Origin: GCA-2733415 sp964276095
GTDB lineage: Bacteria; Bacteroidota; Bacteroidia; Flavobacteriales; Flavobacteriaceae
DNA: 64,000 nt
Reading direction: 5' to 3'
NCBI GenBank assembly: GCA_964276095.1
Contig: CAXYDR010000002.1
Span: 186,001-250,000, forward strand
Part shown: in pieces, positions 18,756-27,848 of the stretch
Position numbering within the stretch: the first letter of the stretch is position 1
Layout of the letters: each line of letters begins with the position of its first letter
Notes under the pieces: model-generated
What the model saw: only the letters and a program-made list of their open reading frames with translations
Told to the model about the DNA's origin: nothing
Database searches by the model: none
Translations under genes and position numbers: made by a program

Positions 18756-18807
18756 TTGTTGATATAAAAAAAGACCGCTTAATAGCGGTCTTTTTTTATA
18801 TCAACAA
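18756..18807. terminator. Bidirectional terminator between convergent genes
   Basis: Very long perfect stem of about 24 bp (TTGTTGATAT, A-tract, GACCGCT paired with AGCGGTC, T-tract, ATATCAACAA) with loop TAAT. It serves the acyl-CoA dehydrogenase (+) and the DUF2807 lipoprotein (-). Confidence 0.9.
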
Positions 18808-18813
18808 TTCCGT

Positions 18814-19563
18814 TTACTGAAAAATCAAACTCCCCGTATACAACACCTCAACATCAACCAAAGGAGGATAATTTACAGAAATCAAATTCCCTGTGCTAAC
18901 CAGCCTTCCTTCCAATACGTTTTGTGGATTCACAATAATACTATTAGTTCCTCTATGAAACACATTTACTTCATTTGCTATTAAACTAACCCCATTAAAC
19001 ACTCCATCACCAGCTGCAAAATTCACATTTAGGTTTTCGGTTACTCCGCTAAGATTAAAAGAAGTTAAATTATTACCCACTACTTTTACATCTTGTGAAT
19101 TCAATGTTAAATTAATAGTCCCTACTGCAATTACTGAAGGATCAGTATAATCTTCTGATAAGACATCGATAACAGGGTAATTTAACACTCCATCTGAACT
19201 AATTTGAAACTGGGTTGAACTAATTATTTCGGTTATATTTGGTGACGTAACATATACTTTAGTAATATTATAATCACGTACATAATTACATAAATTATTC
19301 TCTGTTAAAACTAATTGATTACCATTAACAACTGCCGATACATCACTTAATAAATTCGATCCTGTTTCAATTATTACTTTCTGTATTGCTCCTTCTTTTA
19401 AAATCAACTCAACATCTCTATTTACTCTAATTCTAGTAAAATTATCAACAACAATCTCTTGACTAATAATCGTTCCTGTTTTTTGAAAACAATCATTAGC
19501 ATTATCCTTGTCACATGACAATAATATAATTCCTATAAAAATTAGTAATATCTTTTTCATCAT
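18814..19563 (-). CDS. DUF2807 (GIN-domain) lipoprotein
   Basis: Putative envelope lipoprotein of unknown role. 249 residues. Signal peptide with lipobox LLSC (Cys about 17), then a single putative auto-transporter adhesin head GIN domain: IVVDNFTRIRVNRDVELILKEG opens it, followed by beta-helix-like repeats such as INLTLNSQDVKVVGNNLTSFNLSG-type strands. It starts MMKK, so the second ATG at 19560 is equally possible. It is packed 6 nt behind the PagL-like gene and probably co-transcribed with it. The family is widespread in Bacteroidota with no assigned biochemical function. Confidence 0.85.
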   Translation of the reverse strand: MMKKILLIFIGIILLSCDKDNANDCFQKTGTIISQEIVVDNFTRIRVNRDVELILKEGAIQKVIIETGSNLLSDVSAVVNGNQLVLTENNLCNYVRDYNITKVYVTSPNITEIISSTQFQISSDGVLNYPVIDVLSEDYTDPSVIAVGTINLTLNSQDVKVVGNNLTSFNLSGVTENLNVNFAAGDGVFNGVSLIANEVNVFHRGTNSIIVNPQNVLEGRLVSTGNLISVNYPPLVDVEVLYTGSLIFQ

Positions 19564-19569
19564 ATCTAT

Positions 19570-20679
19570 TTACAATCTAACTCCTATTCCAAATTCCAAT
19601 GCCTCAGCAGCTGCAGCATGTGCTTTTAATGTTACTGACGCGAATATTTTATCTCCAAAATATCGCTTTACTCCTATTCGCTCATAAATTCGAGTTTCAA
19701 ATTCATACGGATAGTAAACATAATACCCAAATTGGGTGATTAACGACATTTTATTTATAAATAATTCGTGTCCAACAAAAACACCTACCCTTTTATAATC
19801 AGTATCTGGATCAACTTTATTTTCTGGGTATGCTATTGAATTAAACTTTATTTCTTCTTTTAAGAAATCAGAAAAAAACACATCTGCTCCAATTTGAATT
19901 GCACTAACGTTACCAATACGTTTATCAGCATAAAAAGACGCTACATAAAACGGATATTGTTTTGTTCCAATAACATCACCTTGATTAATTCCTCCTCTAA
20001 AAGCAATGTTATAACGAATCGGCTCTCGTACACGCAAAGAGTCTTTGCTTCTTTTAATATATTCTTGTTCTATTTTATCTCCTAAACTATACGTAACTCC
20101 AACATTTGTAGAAATTGTGTTTATGCTCGTATTTGGCGCTTTTATGTTAGCATTAGAATAATGTGTTAATGTCAATCCAGCTTGAATTCCGAAACGTGAT
20201 TTAAACAAACGTTCTTTTTTATAATTTAACATCATATAAGTACTACTCAAGAATCTAGTACCAAAAGCTACATTTCTGTTATTAGAATTTCTATCATAAG
20301 GGTTCGTTGCATACGCAATACCTTGACCCATCCTAAATAGTACATTTCTTTTCAAAAAGTAAAAATTATAATGTGCATACAAAGAATAATTCTCTCCTAA
20401 ATATTCATTTTTAAAATCTTGATATAGAAATGAGGCACCAACATCTGGGTAATTAAATCGTTCTTCCCATTTTTGCTTTCCAAAAGTTTTTCTATTCCAA
20501 CTTACAAGCACACCTTCTGGGTGACCTGTAATTAAATGTAAAATATTTGAGTTATGGTTTGCAATAACCCCATACATGTAATTAACATCAATGGTAGAAA
20601 CCTGAGTATCTTTTGCCTCTTGGGAAAAAGAAAGCAAACTAAAACATAATAATAAAAGTGTAACTATATTTCTTTTCAT
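19570..20679 (-). CDS. PagL-like acyloxyacyl hydrolase (lipid A 3-O-deacylase family)
   Basis: Outer-membrane beta-barrel enzyme expected to remove an acyl chain from lipid A. 369 residues with signal peptide MKRNIVTLLLLCFSLLSFSQ and alternating barrel strands. The PagL active-site region is visible as LTHYSNANIKAPNTSIN (His and Ser of the HxSN-type catalytic motif, about residue 175). It is much longer than ~150-residue Pseudomonas PagL, with a second barrel portion after the motif, as in many Bacteroidota members. The family is clear; the true substrate is not known. First gene of the pair with the DUF2807 lipoprotein. Confidence 0.8.
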   Translation of the reverse strand: MKRNIVTLLLLCFSLLSFSQEAKDTQVSTIDVNYMYGVIANHNSNILHLITGHPEGVLVSWNRKTFGKQKWEERFNYPDVGASFLYQDFKNEYLGENYSLYAHYNFYFLKRNVLFRMGQGIAYATNPYDRNSNNRNVAFGTRFLSSTYMMLNYKKERLFKSRFGIQAGLTLTHYSNANIKAPNTSINTISTNVGVTYSLGDKIEQEYIKRSKDSLRVREPIRYNIAFRGGINQGDVIGTKQYPFYVASFYADKRIGNVSAIQIGADVFFSDFLKEEIKFNSIAYPENKVDPDTDYKRVGVFVGHELFINKMSLITQFGYYVYYPYEFETRIYERIGVKRYFGDKIFASVTLKAHAAAAEALEFGIGVRL

Positions 20680-21042
20680 CCCACCTGTGGGTTTAACTCC
20701 CTAGGCATGCTTTAAACGGAAAGTGTTTATATTATATTCCATATCAAGTATGTTAAAATTAAGAGCATTGATTAATATCAGCGCAAATATAACCAATTAA
20801 ACCTTTTAACAGTTAGCAATACTAACAAGTAAACCACTCTCATACAAACACATATGAAACACAGCTTTTTCAAAATCATCTTTTTGTAGCTTTTTTATCA
20901 ATATTTTATGTATTTTCGCGCACGGATTTAGAAGAATTGTATTTTACAATAAATCTTTTCTTCTTCAGAAATTGAAAATATTATTAATTGGATTTAATAT
21001 CCGAGTTTCACTCCAAATTGTGAAATAAAAAAAAAGATAGCT
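20680..21042. other. 363-bp divergent intergenic region (PagL-like / ppa)
   Basis: Holds control signals for both neighbours. The minus strand has TATATTTG at 20791-20784. The plus strand has TTTTTG near 20880 and TATTTTCG near 20910, a plausible but imperfect promoter for ppa with a leader of about 110 nt. An 11-codon ORF (20854-20889) is not considered real. No RNA gene or repeat is recognised. Confidence 0.4.
20784..20791 (-). promoter_or_regulatory. Predicted -7 element for the PagL-like/DUF2807 operon
   Basis: TATATTTG, exact to TAnnTTTG, about 105 nt upstream of the PagL-like start. The nearest TTG (20819-20817) is 25 nt away, which is longer than ideal. Confidence 0.4.
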
Positions 21043-21570
21043 ATGAACGCAGCACTAAAAAGAACATTTGATGTTTTAATAGAAATTCCAAAAGGAAGTA
21101 GAAACAAATACGAATACGATTTTGAATTAGGAAAAATACGTTTTGACAGAATGTTATTTTCTTCTATGATGTACCCTGCTGATTACGGTTTTATTCCTGA
21201 AACTTTAGCATTAGATGGTGACCCATTAGATGTATTAGTATTAGGTAACGAACCAACATTCCCAATGTGTGTTATGGAAGTTAAGCCTATCGGTGTTTTC
21301 CATATGGCAGATGAAAAAGGACCAGATGAAAAAATTATTTGTGTGCCTGTTTCTGATCCTATTTGGAATAACTTAAATGATTTATCAGATTTAAATCCAC
21401 ACTTAGTTAAAGAAATCACTCACTTCTTCCAAGTTTATAAAGATCTTGAAAAGAAGCAAGTTGATATTGGTGGGTGGGGAGATGCTAAAGAAGCATACGA
21501 CATTTTAGACAAGTGTATTGAGCGTTACGAAGAAAGCGAGCACAAAACAAACGGAAACTTTACTATCTAG
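21043..21570 (+). CDS. ppa: Inorganic pyrophosphatase (soluble, family I)
   Basis: Cytosolic Mg-dependent hydrolysis of PPi to phosphate, pulling biosynthetic reactions forward. 175 residues, standard for the bacterial hexameric enzyme. Motifs: EIPKGSRNKYEYD (substrate-binding Lys and Tyr), YPADYGFIPET, and the family signature DGDPLDVLVLG with its metal-binding aspartates, then the IGVFHMADEKGPDEKI stretch. The start is preceded by an A-rich leader, usual for this phylum. A terminator separates it from the membrane pyrophosphatase gene hppA immediately downstream, so the two are adjacent but separately transcribed. Confidence 0.96.
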   Translation: MNAALKRTFDVLIEIPKGSRNKYEYDFELGKIRFDRMLFSSMMYPADYGFIPETLALDGDPLDVLVLGNEPTFPMCVMEVKPIGVFHMADEKGPDEKIICVPVSDPIWNNLNDLSDLNPHLVKEITHFFQVYKDLEKKQVDIGGWGDAKEAYDILDKCIERYEESEHKTNGNFTI

Positions 21571-21588
21571 TATTTTCCAATACAATAC

Positions 21589-21627
21589 AAAAAGGCGATA
21601 TTCATTATGAGTATCGCCTTTTTTTTT
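21589..21627 (+). terminator. Intrinsic terminator of ppa
   Basis: GGCGATA / TATCGCC stem with an 11-nt loop, preceded by A5 and followed by T9. Confidence 0.85.
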
Positions 21628-21687
21628 ATATCTCATTGATTTTTAATACTTTTAGAAGAACTAATCTTTTAAAAACTATACTAACAT

Positions 21688-24057
21688 ATGGAATCAATGA
21701 TGATTTATATGCCAATTGCTGCAGCAGTTATTGGCCTAATCTACATGTTTATTAAAAAAGCATGGGTTATGAAACAAGATGCTGGAGATGGTAAAATGAA
21801 AGAAATTTCTGACCATATCTACGAAGGCGCTTTAGCCTTTTTAAACGCCGAATACCGGCTACTCGCTGTTTTCGTTCTAATCGTAAGTGTATTACTTGCA
21901 ATAGTATCCTATATAATACCAACCACGCATTGGCTAATCGTAATAGCATTTATTCTAGGGGCAATATTTTCTGCCTTAGCTGGGAATATGGGAATGAAAA
22001 TCGCTACTAAAACTAATGTCAGGACTACACAAGCTGCTCGTACTAGTTTACCAGATGCTCTTAAGGTTTCTTTTGGCGGTGGAACAGTAATGGGTTTAGG
22101 AGTTGCTGGCTTAGCAGTACTTGGGTTAACCGCATTTTTTATTTTCTTCTTTCATTTTTTTATGAATGGTGCATGGACATCAGTTGATGATATGACTATT
22201 GTTTTAGAAACACTTGCCGGATTCTCCTTAGGAGCAGAATCAATTGCTTTGTTTGCACGTGTTGGTGGAGGGATTTACACAAAAGCAGCGGATGTTGGAG
22301 CTGATTTAGTAGGAAAAGTGGAAGCTGGAATTCCTGAAGATGACCCTAGAAACCCTGCAACAATTGCTGATAATGTAGGAGATAATGTAGGAGATGTAGC
22401 AGGAATGGGGGCAGATTTATTCGGATCATATGTCGCAACAGTATTAGCAGCAATGGTTCTAGGAAATTATGTTATCCGAGATATGGGCGGAAGTATTTCT
22501 GACGCCTTTGGAGGAATTGGCCCAATCCTATTACCAATGGCAATTGCTGGAGCTGGAATTATCATTTCATTGATTGGGACCATGTTAGTAAAAATAAACA
22601 GTAATGATGCGAAAGAAGCTCAAGTAATGAGTGCATTAAATATCGGAAACTGGGTTTCAATTGTTCTAGTTGCCATATCATGCTTTGTATTTGTTAAATG
22701 GATGTTACCAGAAACAATGCAAATGAGTTTCTTTGGAGAAGGACTGCAAGATATTTCGTCAATGCGAGTATTCTATGCAACGTTGGTTGGTTTATTTGTT
22801 GGTGGGGTTATCTCATCTATTACAGAATATTACACAGGATTGGGTAAAAAACCAATTTTAGAAATTGTTCAAAAATCTAGTACAGGTGCAGGGACAAATA
22901 TTATTGCAGGATTAGCAACGGGTATGATTTCTACTTTCCCTTCTGTTTTATTATTCGCTGCAGCAATATGGACTTCATATGCTTTGGCAGGATTTTATGG
23001 TGTAGCACTTGCTGCTTCTGCAATGATGGCTACAACTGCTATGCAATTAGCAATTGACGCCTTTGGACCTATAGCCGATAACGCAGGTGGTATAGCAGAA
23101 ATGAGTGAACAGGAACCTATTGTAAGAGAACGTACTGATATATTAGATGCCGTAGGGAATACAACTGCAGCAACTGGAAAAGGATTCGCTATTGCATCTG
23201 CAGCCTTAACATCTTTAGCTCTATTTGCTGCTTATGTTACATTCACAGGAATTGATGGAATAAACATTTTTAAAGCACCTGTTTTAGCAATGTTATTTGT
23301 TGGTGGAATGGTGCCTGTAGTTTTTTCCGCCTTAGCAATGAATGCCGTTGGTAAAGCCGCTATGGAAATGGTATATGAAGTAAGACGACAGTTTAAAGAA
23401 ATTCCAGGAATTATGGAAGGAACTGGAAAACCAGAATACGATAAATGTGTTGCCATCTCTACTAAGGCTTCCTTAAAAGAAATGGTACTACCTGGGTTAT
23501 TAACTATCGGATTCCCACTATTAATTGCCTTCGTTCCACTGCTATTTGGAATGCCTAAAATGGCTGTTGCTGAAATGCTGGGTGGATATATGGCTGGAGT
23601 AACTGTAAGTGGTGTATTATGGGCTATATTTCAAAACAATGCCGGTGGAGCATGGGATAATGCTAAAAAATCATTTGAAGCTGGTGTAGAAATTAATGGC
23701 GAAATGACCTATAAAGGTTCTGATGCTCATAAAGCGGCTGTTACTGGTGACACTGTTGGTGATCCTTTTAAAGATACTTCAGGGCCTTCAATGAACATAT
23801 TAATTAAGCTTACTTGTTTAATTGGATTGGTTATCGCTCCTATTTTAGGAGGACATTCAGCTACAAGTCATAAAACTATTTCTAATAGTATTCAAAAAGA
23901 AATTATAATAGAATTTACCGAAAATGGCAGTCACGATTCTTCTGCCACTATTATAACTACCACTACTGAAAATGGAGTTTCTAAGACCGAAAAAGAATCT
24001 ATTATTGGTGATTCAGAAACAATAAAAAAGAGAATTTCAGAAATTAGAAATGAATAA
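21688..24057 (+). CDS. hppA: Membrane-bound ion-pumping pyrophosphatase (K+-dependent type)
   Basis: Inner-membrane pump using PPi hydrolysis to export Na+ and/or H+. 789 residues, about 16 helices. Substrate-site motif DVGADLVGKVEAGIPEDDPRNPATIADNVGDNVGD (positions about 206-240) and a second acidic cluster GDTVGDPFKDTSGPS. The cation-selectivity position is alanine (GNTTAATGKG, Ala about 494) where K+-independent enzymes have lysine, so a K+-dependent, probably Na+-translocating pump is inferred. An unusual hydrophilic tail of about 65 residues (rich in Glu, Ser, Thr, ending RISEIRNE) follows the last helix. Ion specificity is not decided. Confidence 0.94.
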   Translation: MESMMIYMPIAAAVIGLIYMFIKKAWVMKQDAGDGKMKEISDHIYEGALAFLNAEYRLLAVFVLIVSVLLAIVSYIIPTTHWLIVIAFILGAIFSALAGNMGMKIATKTNVRTTQAARTSLPDALKVSFGGGTVMGLGVAGLAVLGLTAFFIFFFHFFMNGAWTSVDDMTIVLETLAGFSLGAESIALFARVGGGIYTKAADVGADLVGKVEAGIPEDDPRNPATIADNVGDNVGDVAGMGADLFGSYVATVLAAMVLGNYVIRDMGGSISDAFGGIGPILLPMAIAGAGIIISLIGTMLVKINSNDAKEAQVMSALNIGNWVSIVLVAISCFVFVKWMLPETMQMSFFGEGLQDISSMRVFYATLVGLFVGGVISSITEYYTGLGKKPILEIVQKSSTGAGTNIIAGLATGMISTFPSVLLFAAAIWTSYALAGFYGVALAASAMMATTAMQLAIDAFGPIADNAGGIAEMSEQEPIVRERTDILDAVGNTTAATGKGFAIASAALTSLALFAAYVTFTGIDGINIFKAPVLAMLFVGGMVPVVFSALAMNAVGKAAMEMVYEVRRQFKEIPGIMEGTGKPEYDKCVAISTKASLKEMVLPGLLTIGFPLLIAFVPLLFGMPKMAVAEMLGGYMAGVTVSGVLWAIFQNNAGGAWDNAKKSFEAGVEINGEMTYKGSDAHKAAVTGDTVGDPFKDTSGPSMNILIKLTCLIGLVIAPILGGHSATSHKTISNSIQKEIIIEFTENGSHDSSATIITTTTENGVSKTEKESIIGDSETIKKRISEIRNE

Positions 24058-24071
24058 CAAACTTATTTTAA

Positions 24072-24113
24072 AGTAATAAAAAAGCCAGCTAATTAGCTGG
24101 CTTTTTTATTACT
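24072..24113. terminator. Bidirectional terminator between hppA and the deoxynucleoside kinase
   Basis: Perfect stem AGTAATAAAAAAGCCAGCT with its complement around loop AATT, about 19 bp including A/T tracts. It serves convergent genes. Confidence 0.9.
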
Positions 24114-24128
24114 ATTTATTTTCTTCTA

Positions 24129-24740
24129 CTAAAACAGTCCATTTATTTCTGCATCTATTTTATTAATGATACTTCCTAAATCTTCTGGATTATCTACAAA
24201 GTTTAAATCGTCCACATCTATTACCAACAATCTTCCTTTATAATCATGTACCCAAGCTTCGTAGCGCTCATTTAATCTACTTAAATACTCTATACTTATC
24301 GTGTTCTCATAATCTCTACCACGCTTATGAATTTGCCCTACCAAGTTAGGAATAGAACTTCTTAAGTATATTAATAAATCAGGTCCTTGAACCAACGATT
24401 CCATTAATTCAAATAAAGATTTATAATTCTCAAAATCTCTATTGGTCATTAATCCCATAGAATGCAAGTTAGGCGCAAAAATATGAGCATCCTCATAAAT
24501 TGTTCTATCTTGAATAGTATCCTGACCACTTTCTCTAATTTGCAATACTTGCCTGAATCTTGAATTCAAAAAATATACTTGCAAGTTAAATGACCAACGT
24601 TCCATTTTGTTATAAAAATCATCCAAATACGGATTATCAACAACATCTTCAAATTGAGGTTCCCAATTATAGTGTTTCGCTAATAACTTTGTTAAGGTTG
24701 TTTTTCCAGCTCCAATATTTCCTGCAATTGCTACGTGCAT
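24129..24740 (-). CDS. Deoxynucleoside kinase (dAK/dGK-like)
   Basis: Salvage kinase phosphorylating deoxynucleosides with ATP. 203 residues. P-loop AIAGNIGAGKTTL at the N-terminus, substrate-site FEDVVDNPYLDDFY and ERWSFNLQVYFLNSRFRQ, DRTIYEDAHIF (the conserved D-R-x-x-x-E-D), and the LID-region IHKRGRDYENTISIEYLSRLNERYE. This is the dNK fold shared with bacterial deoxyadenosine/deoxyguanosine kinases; which base is preferred cannot be told. It is 11 nt after the upstream secreted hypothetical gene, so they likely share a transcript. With cdd it is the second salvage enzyme here. Confidence 0.9.
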   Translation of the reverse strand: MHVAIAGNIGAGKTTLTKLLAKHYNWEPQFEDVVDNPYLDDFYNKMERWSFNLQVYFLNSRFRQVLQIRESGQDTIQDRTIYEDAHIFAPNLHSMGLMTNRDFENYKSLFELMESLVQGPDLLIYLRSSIPNLVGQIHKRGRDYENTISIEYLSRLNERYEAWVHDYKGRLLVIDVDDLNFVDNPEDLGSIINKIDAEINGLF

Positions 24741-24751
24741 AAGTTTATGTA

Positions 24752-25540
24752 TTATTCTTTATTCAGGTTAATTTTAAAAGAATGCAATTCTTTTCCGTTG
24801 TAAATATACAAGGTTTCATTTGTTACAGAAAAATCTTTAATAGATAATTCTGGAAGCGTTATTAATTTAGGATTCTCATCTGCTACTGCCAATGAATATA
24901 ACTGAGCATCTTTCTTTAAAACAAAATAATCTTTATAATAAACAAATGCATCATATCCCTTTAAGGCATAACTATTCAACTGATTTCCGTATATATTATA
25001 TTGTAACAACTTAGTTTTAGTCAAAATCCAACAAAAATTATAATTACTATAAAAATCTACAATAACTTCTTGAATTGATTGACTAGACGCCTCAACGATA
25101 TCTTGTTTTGGATTATACACTTGCAACTGTTGTGTATCAGTATTAAAAATCCATAGGCGTTTATTACTTGCTGAAGAAGCATGTGAAATTGTACTAAAAC
25201 TATTGGATTGATTGAAATCAATTTTACTGATTCCACCAAGTCTTCTATCCAGTTGTATTACTGTATTGAAGTTTTTATAAAACAATGTAGATTCTAATGA
25301 ATTTAATATATCTACCGAATTAAGCGAACCGTATAAATTATTTTGATAAGAATGATATTCTGATTTTGTTTGCTTGGATAACACATCGTTTTTTATATAA
25401 AACAATTCGTCAAACATATTTACTCCTATAAAAGTATCCGCATTTAAAGGAACACTTTTAACCAATTTCACTTCTATTCCTTCTTGCCCTTGTAAAAGGA
25501 AAAACGAACTGAGGAATAATATATATAATAGGTTTTTCAT
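24752..25540 (-). CDS. Secreted protein of unknown function (beta-propeller-like)
   Basis: 262 residues with signal peptide MKNLLYILFLSSFFLLQGQ. No family is recognised with certainty. The body is made of repeated short strands with aromatic-rich turns (LWIFNTDTQQLQVYNPKQD, FCWILTKTKLLQYNIYGNQL, YKDYFVLKKDAQLYSLA), the look of a partial beta-propeller or quinoprotein-like fold. It is located immediately upstream of the deoxynucleoside kinase and downstream of the two-component system, all on the minus strand. A homologue sitting next to dNK in other flavobacteria would suggest simple synteny rather than function. Periplasmic or outer-membrane-facing localisation is inferred. Confidence 0.7.
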   Translation of the reverse strand: MKNLLYILFLSSFFLLQGQEGIEVKLVKSVPLNADTFIGVNMFDELFYIKNDVLSKQTKSEYHSYQNNLYGSLNSVDILNSLESTLFYKNFNTVIQLDRRLGGISKIDFNQSNSFSTISHASSASNKRLWIFNTDTQQLQVYNPKQDIVEASSQSIQEVIVDFYSNYNFCWILTKTKLLQYNIYGNQLNSYALKGYDAFVYYKDYFVLKKDAQLYSLAVADENPKLITLPELSIKDFSVTNETLYIYNGKELHSFKINLNKE

Positions 25541-25596
25541 TTAATTTCCAATAATAGGTCATTGTAAAAATAACAAATGATAAAGTAATAAGTGGC

Positions 25597-26277
25597 TTAA
25601 TCACAAATTAACTTATACCCAAACCCGCGGACATTTACAATTTGTATGTTCTCGTCTTTTTTTAGCTTCTTGCGTAGCTTGGTTATAAACACATCCATAC
25701 TTCTTGCGTTAAAAAAATCGTCATCTCCCCAAAGTTCTTTCAATACTTTAGACCTATCCAATACTTGATTCTTATTTTTAAGTAAATGATGTAATAAGTG
25801 TGCTTCACGATGCGTAACTGTTATCTTCTCTTCATTTTTATATTGCAAAAATTGTTTTGACAAATCAAAAGTAAACTCGCCCAACAGTGTTGCTTTTGGC
25901 TTTGAAGTATTTCTGCTAAGTAAGTTATGAATACGCACAATCAACTCCTCCATACTAAATGGTTTTTTGAGGTAATCATTCCCTCCTATGGTAAACCCTT
26001 CAACCACATCTTTAGCTTGCGATTTTGCTGTTAAGAATAATATGGGAACCTCATTATTTTCCTTACGTATTTCTTTTGTTAATGTAAACCCATCTTTTTT
26101 GGGCATCATTACATCTAACACTAATATATCAAAATCTTGTTCCTTAAACATTTTATAAGCAACTTCCCCATCTGTAGCCAAAGACACATTAAAGTTTCTT
26201 GTTTCCAAACTTTCCTTTATGATTTGCCCTAGAGATGGCTCATCTTCCGCTAATAGTATTTTTACCATTTTATCCAT
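25597..26277 (-). CDS. Response regulator, OmpR/PhoB family
   Basis: DNA-binding response regulator paired with the kinase just upstream. 226 residues. Receiver domain (1-125) with acidic pocket E11-D12, phospho-acceptor Asp55 (ILVLDVMMPKKDG), Thr83 and Lys105 (YLKKPF). C-terminal winged helix (about 130-226) with VTHREAHLLHHLLKNKNQVLDRSKVL and FITKLRKKLKKDE...VRGFGYKL. The ATG at 26277 overlaps the kinase stop by 8 nt, implying translational coupling; a second ATG at 26268 is possible. Likely target: the TTAAC direct repeats at 27824-27848 that lie directly upstream of the divergent operon (inference). Confidence 0.93.
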   Translation of the reverse strand: MDKMVKILLAEDEPSLGQIIKESLETRNFNVSLATDGEVAYKMFKEQDFDILVLDVMMPKKDGFTLTKEIRKENNEVPILFLTAKSQAKDVVEGFTIGGNDYLKKPFSMEELIVRIHNLLSRNTSKPKATLLGEFTFDLSKQFLQYKNEEKITVTHREAHLLHHLLKNKNQVLDRSKVLKELWGDDDFFNARSMDVFITKLRKKLKKDENIQIVNVRGFGYKLICD

Positions 26278-27784
26278 TAGGAAGTGTTATTTTAAATACC
26301 GTTTGTTGTTTTTGTAACTCTAATTGAATTGTACCATTATGCTTTTCTATAATTTTCTTGGTGTAATACAAACCTATCCCAAATCCTTTTATGTCATGAA
26401 TATTTCCTTTTGGAACCCTATAAAATTGCTCAAACAATTTTTCCTTGTATTGATTTTCTAAACTTGTACCATCGTCAATAACATTTATAACTACATTATT
26501 ATTTTCAGGCCTTAATTCTATTAAAATATTATCCCCCCCATACTTAACAGCGTTATCAATTATATTATTTATTGCATTTTCAAAATGAAATAAATCTAAA
26601 TTCAAAAACAATTCTTTGGTGGGTGCTATAAAATTCAATTTCTTTTCTGAGCTAGAAACTTGAAACTTTTCTACAATAGTTTTTAGTAATTCGGAAGTAT
26701 TTACTTTTTCCTTATTTAGCACCAAACTATCACTATCCAAGGTAGCTGTTTCTAGCAATTTTTCAACCATTACATTTAGTTTTGACAACTGATTGGTTGA
26801 CATATCTAAGTATCGATTAGTTCGCTCACTATGTTCTACTTCATTAAAATCTTTTATACTCTCTAAAGCTACGCTAATAGTTGCTATTGGTGTTTTAAAC
26901 TCATGCGTAATATTACTTATCAAATCATTTTTTACCTCAGATAACTGTTTTTGATGTTTGATTATTTTTAATAGATAAAACAGACATAAAACTACTGCTA
27001 ATATCAGAAAGGTAGATATTAATATCCCAACAAAAATTCGCTTTAATATTATTTTTGTTTCGTTTGTAAAATAAATTGTTAATTCACTTCCCTCAGGTAA
27101 ATAAGGAGATTTAGATATCGTTTTTAATCTTGTTTCTTTAGTAACATTTTTAGCTTTTTTATTTGCTACTTTTTTATCTTTATTAAAACTCAACTCATAA
27201 TTTACCTTAATGCTCTTCCTGTTTAATTCCTTCTTTAAAAGTGAATCTACCTTTTTCAATGACAACGAATCATTTGTCATTGAAATAACCACTTTAGAAG
27301 TTAATATTTCAAAGTGGTTTTTAGCAATAGAGTCTGACGGCATTCCTTTCAGCCATTTTATTCCATTTTGATCTTGATTATTTAAGATTAACTTTTGTTG
27401 AAAATGAAAATCCTCAAGAGAAGAATCAACTTTAATTCCTTGAAAAACTTTTACTCCGCTTATAGTATCATCTTTTAATTTCTTAAATTGTTTGAAGTTT
27501 TTATCCGAAAAACCTACTTCCCCAAGTATACTATCAAATTTTCCGTTTTCAGTAAAAAAGTCTTTGTGAGAATTTTCTTCAATAGCAAAACCAATAGTAT
27601 TTATTTCCGCAAGATTAGCATAATACCTCTCAACTGCATTATCTAAACTTACCTGAACATCATTAACTAATTGCTGTTTATTAACAAGGTAGTTATTATA
27701 ATTCCAATAAGACTGAATCCCTATTGTAGCTGCAATTACTACAATAATTACATATAAAATTCTTTTGTACTTCAGGTCGTTCAT
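26270..27784 (-). CDS. Sensor histidine kinase
   Basis: Inner-membrane sensor kinase, 504 residues. Transmembrane helix 1 at about 9-27, a periplasmic sensor region of about 220 residues (Lys/Ser-rich, no recognised domain), helix 2 at about 248-270, then HisKA with His294 (LISNITHEFKTPIATI) and HATPase_c with N box AINNIIDNAVKYGG, G1 VINVIDDGT and G2 GFGIGLYYTKKI. No HAMP domain is obvious between helix 2 and HisKA. It starts 115 nt from the divergent small-secreted-protein gene and overlaps its response regulator gene. The stimulus is unknown; an envelope or metal cue would fit the neighbours (inference). Confidence 0.93.
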   Translation of the reverse strand: MNDLKYKRILYVIIVVIAATIGIQSYWNYNNYLVNKQQLVNDVQVSLDNAVERYYANLAEINTIGFAIEENSHKDFFTENGKFDSILGEVGFSDKNFKQFKKLKDDTISGVKVFQGIKVDSSLEDFHFQQKLILNNQDQNGIKWLKGMPSDSIAKNHFEILTSKVVISMTNDSLSLKKVDSLLKKELNRKSIKVNYELSFNKDKKVANKKAKNVTKETRLKTISKSPYLPEGSELTIYFTNETKIILKRIFVGILISTFLILAVVLCLFYLLKIIKHQKQLSEVKNDLISNITHEFKTPIATISVALESIKDFNEVEHSERTNRYLDMSTNQLSKLNVMVEKLLETATLDSDSLVLNKEKVNTSELLKTIVEKFQVSSSEKKLNFIAPTKELFLNLDLFHFENAINNIIDNAVKYGGDNILIELRPENNNVVINVIDDGTSLENQYKEKLFEQFYRVPKGNIHDIKGFGIGLYYTKKIIEKHNGTIQLELQKQQTVFKITLPNG

Positions 27785-27823
27785 ATCTCAAAAGTAGTTG
27801 ATAATTCTTAAAAATGAAGTCAC

Positions 27824-27848
27824 TTAACAGTCGTTAACACTCATTAAC
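27824..27848. promoter_or_regulatory. Three TTAAC direct repeats with 10-bp period: predicted response-regulator operator
   Basis: TTAAC at 27824-27828, 27834-27838 and 27844-27848: same face of the helix, same orientation. OmpR/PhoB-family regulators bind such tandem half-sites of 10-11 bp period. The array sits between the kinase start and the divergent operon. It ends about 22 bp before CAACTTTG (27871-27878), a near-consensus -7 box, so it would cover the -33 region as an activator site. Confidence 0.55.

Noticed and set aside
20854..20889. 11-codon ORF MKHSFFKIIFL before ppa as a possible leader peptide
   Set aside because: Lies upstream of the likely ppa promoter, has no paired hairpins, and pyrophosphatase is not an amino-acid gene.
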